Origin: a virus
Length of the DNA stretch: 64,000 nucleotides
IMG/VR virus record: IMGVR_UViG_3300046170_000162
Coordinates: 62,001 to 126,000 of that record
Strand: one strand, 5' to 3'
Of the stretch, positions 63,999-64,000 are shown in pieces (within the stretch, counting starts at the first letter, position 1; each line of letters begins with the position of its first letter). Below the pieces are notes generated by a model. That model saw nothing but the letters and a program-made list of their open reading frames with translations. It had not been told where the DNA came from and ran no database searches. The position numbers and the translations under genes were made by a program.

Positions 63999-64000
63999 AG

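Overview
The window is about two thirds to a half of a genome-like stretch from a T4-like marine cyanophage (a myovirus of Synechococcus or Prochlorococcus). The evidence is a full set of T4 core proteins side by side with cyanobacterial auxiliary metabolic genes. The T4 set covers replication (polymerase gp43, helicase gp41, primase, clamp gp45, clamp loader gp44/gp62), recombination (UvsX, UvsY, UvsW, gp46/gp47), late sigma gp55, RegA, terminase gp17, tail sheath gp18, tail tube gp19, portal gp20, protease gp21, scaffold gp22 and capsid gp23. The cyanobacterial set covers high-light-inducible proteins, transaldolase TalC, bilin reductase PcyA, plastocyanin, a CobS-like ATPase, Hsp20 and a MazG-like protein. 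The exact host cannot be read from the sequence.

Almost everything is on the minus strand, so transcription runs from high to low coordinates. Genes are packed tightly with many ATGA or TAATG stop/start overlaps. The only exception is a plus-strand island at 28.2-30.1 kb encoding exported proteins. No gene-free stretch exceeds 300 bases; the longest, 19905-20188, holds a candidate structured RNA plus a terminator/promoter.

Layout from the upstream (high) end: 58.7-64.0 kb holds small basic, zinc-binding and membrane proteins, plastocyanin, a staphylococcal-type nuclease and terminase gp17. At 49.3-58.6 kb lies the virion module (gp18 in two frames, gp19, gp20, core protein, gp21, gp22, gp23, a gp3-like tail protein). 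At 42.4-49.3 kb lie UvsY, UvsW, an Sm-like protein, gp55, PcyA, gp47 and gp46. At 35.2-42.4 kb lie 2OG oxygenases, a metallopeptidase/vWA protein, the CobS-like ATPase, gp45 and gp44. At 30-35 kb lie a methyltransferase, Dam, gp62, RegA and a block of membrane proteins. At 19.4-28.1 kb lie Hsp20, gp43, UvsX, gp41 and MazG. At 10.1-19.4 kb lies a block of probable virion proteins, including a three-gene cassette (PD-(D/E)XK-like, KxDG nucleotidyltransferase-like, HxGH nucleotidyltransferase). At 0-10.1 kb lie primase, NrdA/NrdB, TalC, tRNA-Arg, the hli cluster and a lysozyme.

Regulation is visible at three levels. Sigma70-type promoters precede the hli cluster, gp55 and the structured-RNA gene, so host polymerase would drive them. 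T4-type late motifs (TATAAATA, NATAAATA, CTAAATA) precede most virion genes, matching the presence of gp55. Rho-independent terminators separate operons, and several run directly into the next promoter.

The strongest leads for something new are: a capsid-targeting-like leader on the HxGH nucleotidyltransferase, next to a ligase-like and a nuclease-like gene; the tail sheath gene broken by a +1 frame change at GGG-TAA; the multi-hairpin RNA at 19.94-20.05 kb; and the convergently overlapping exported-protein island.
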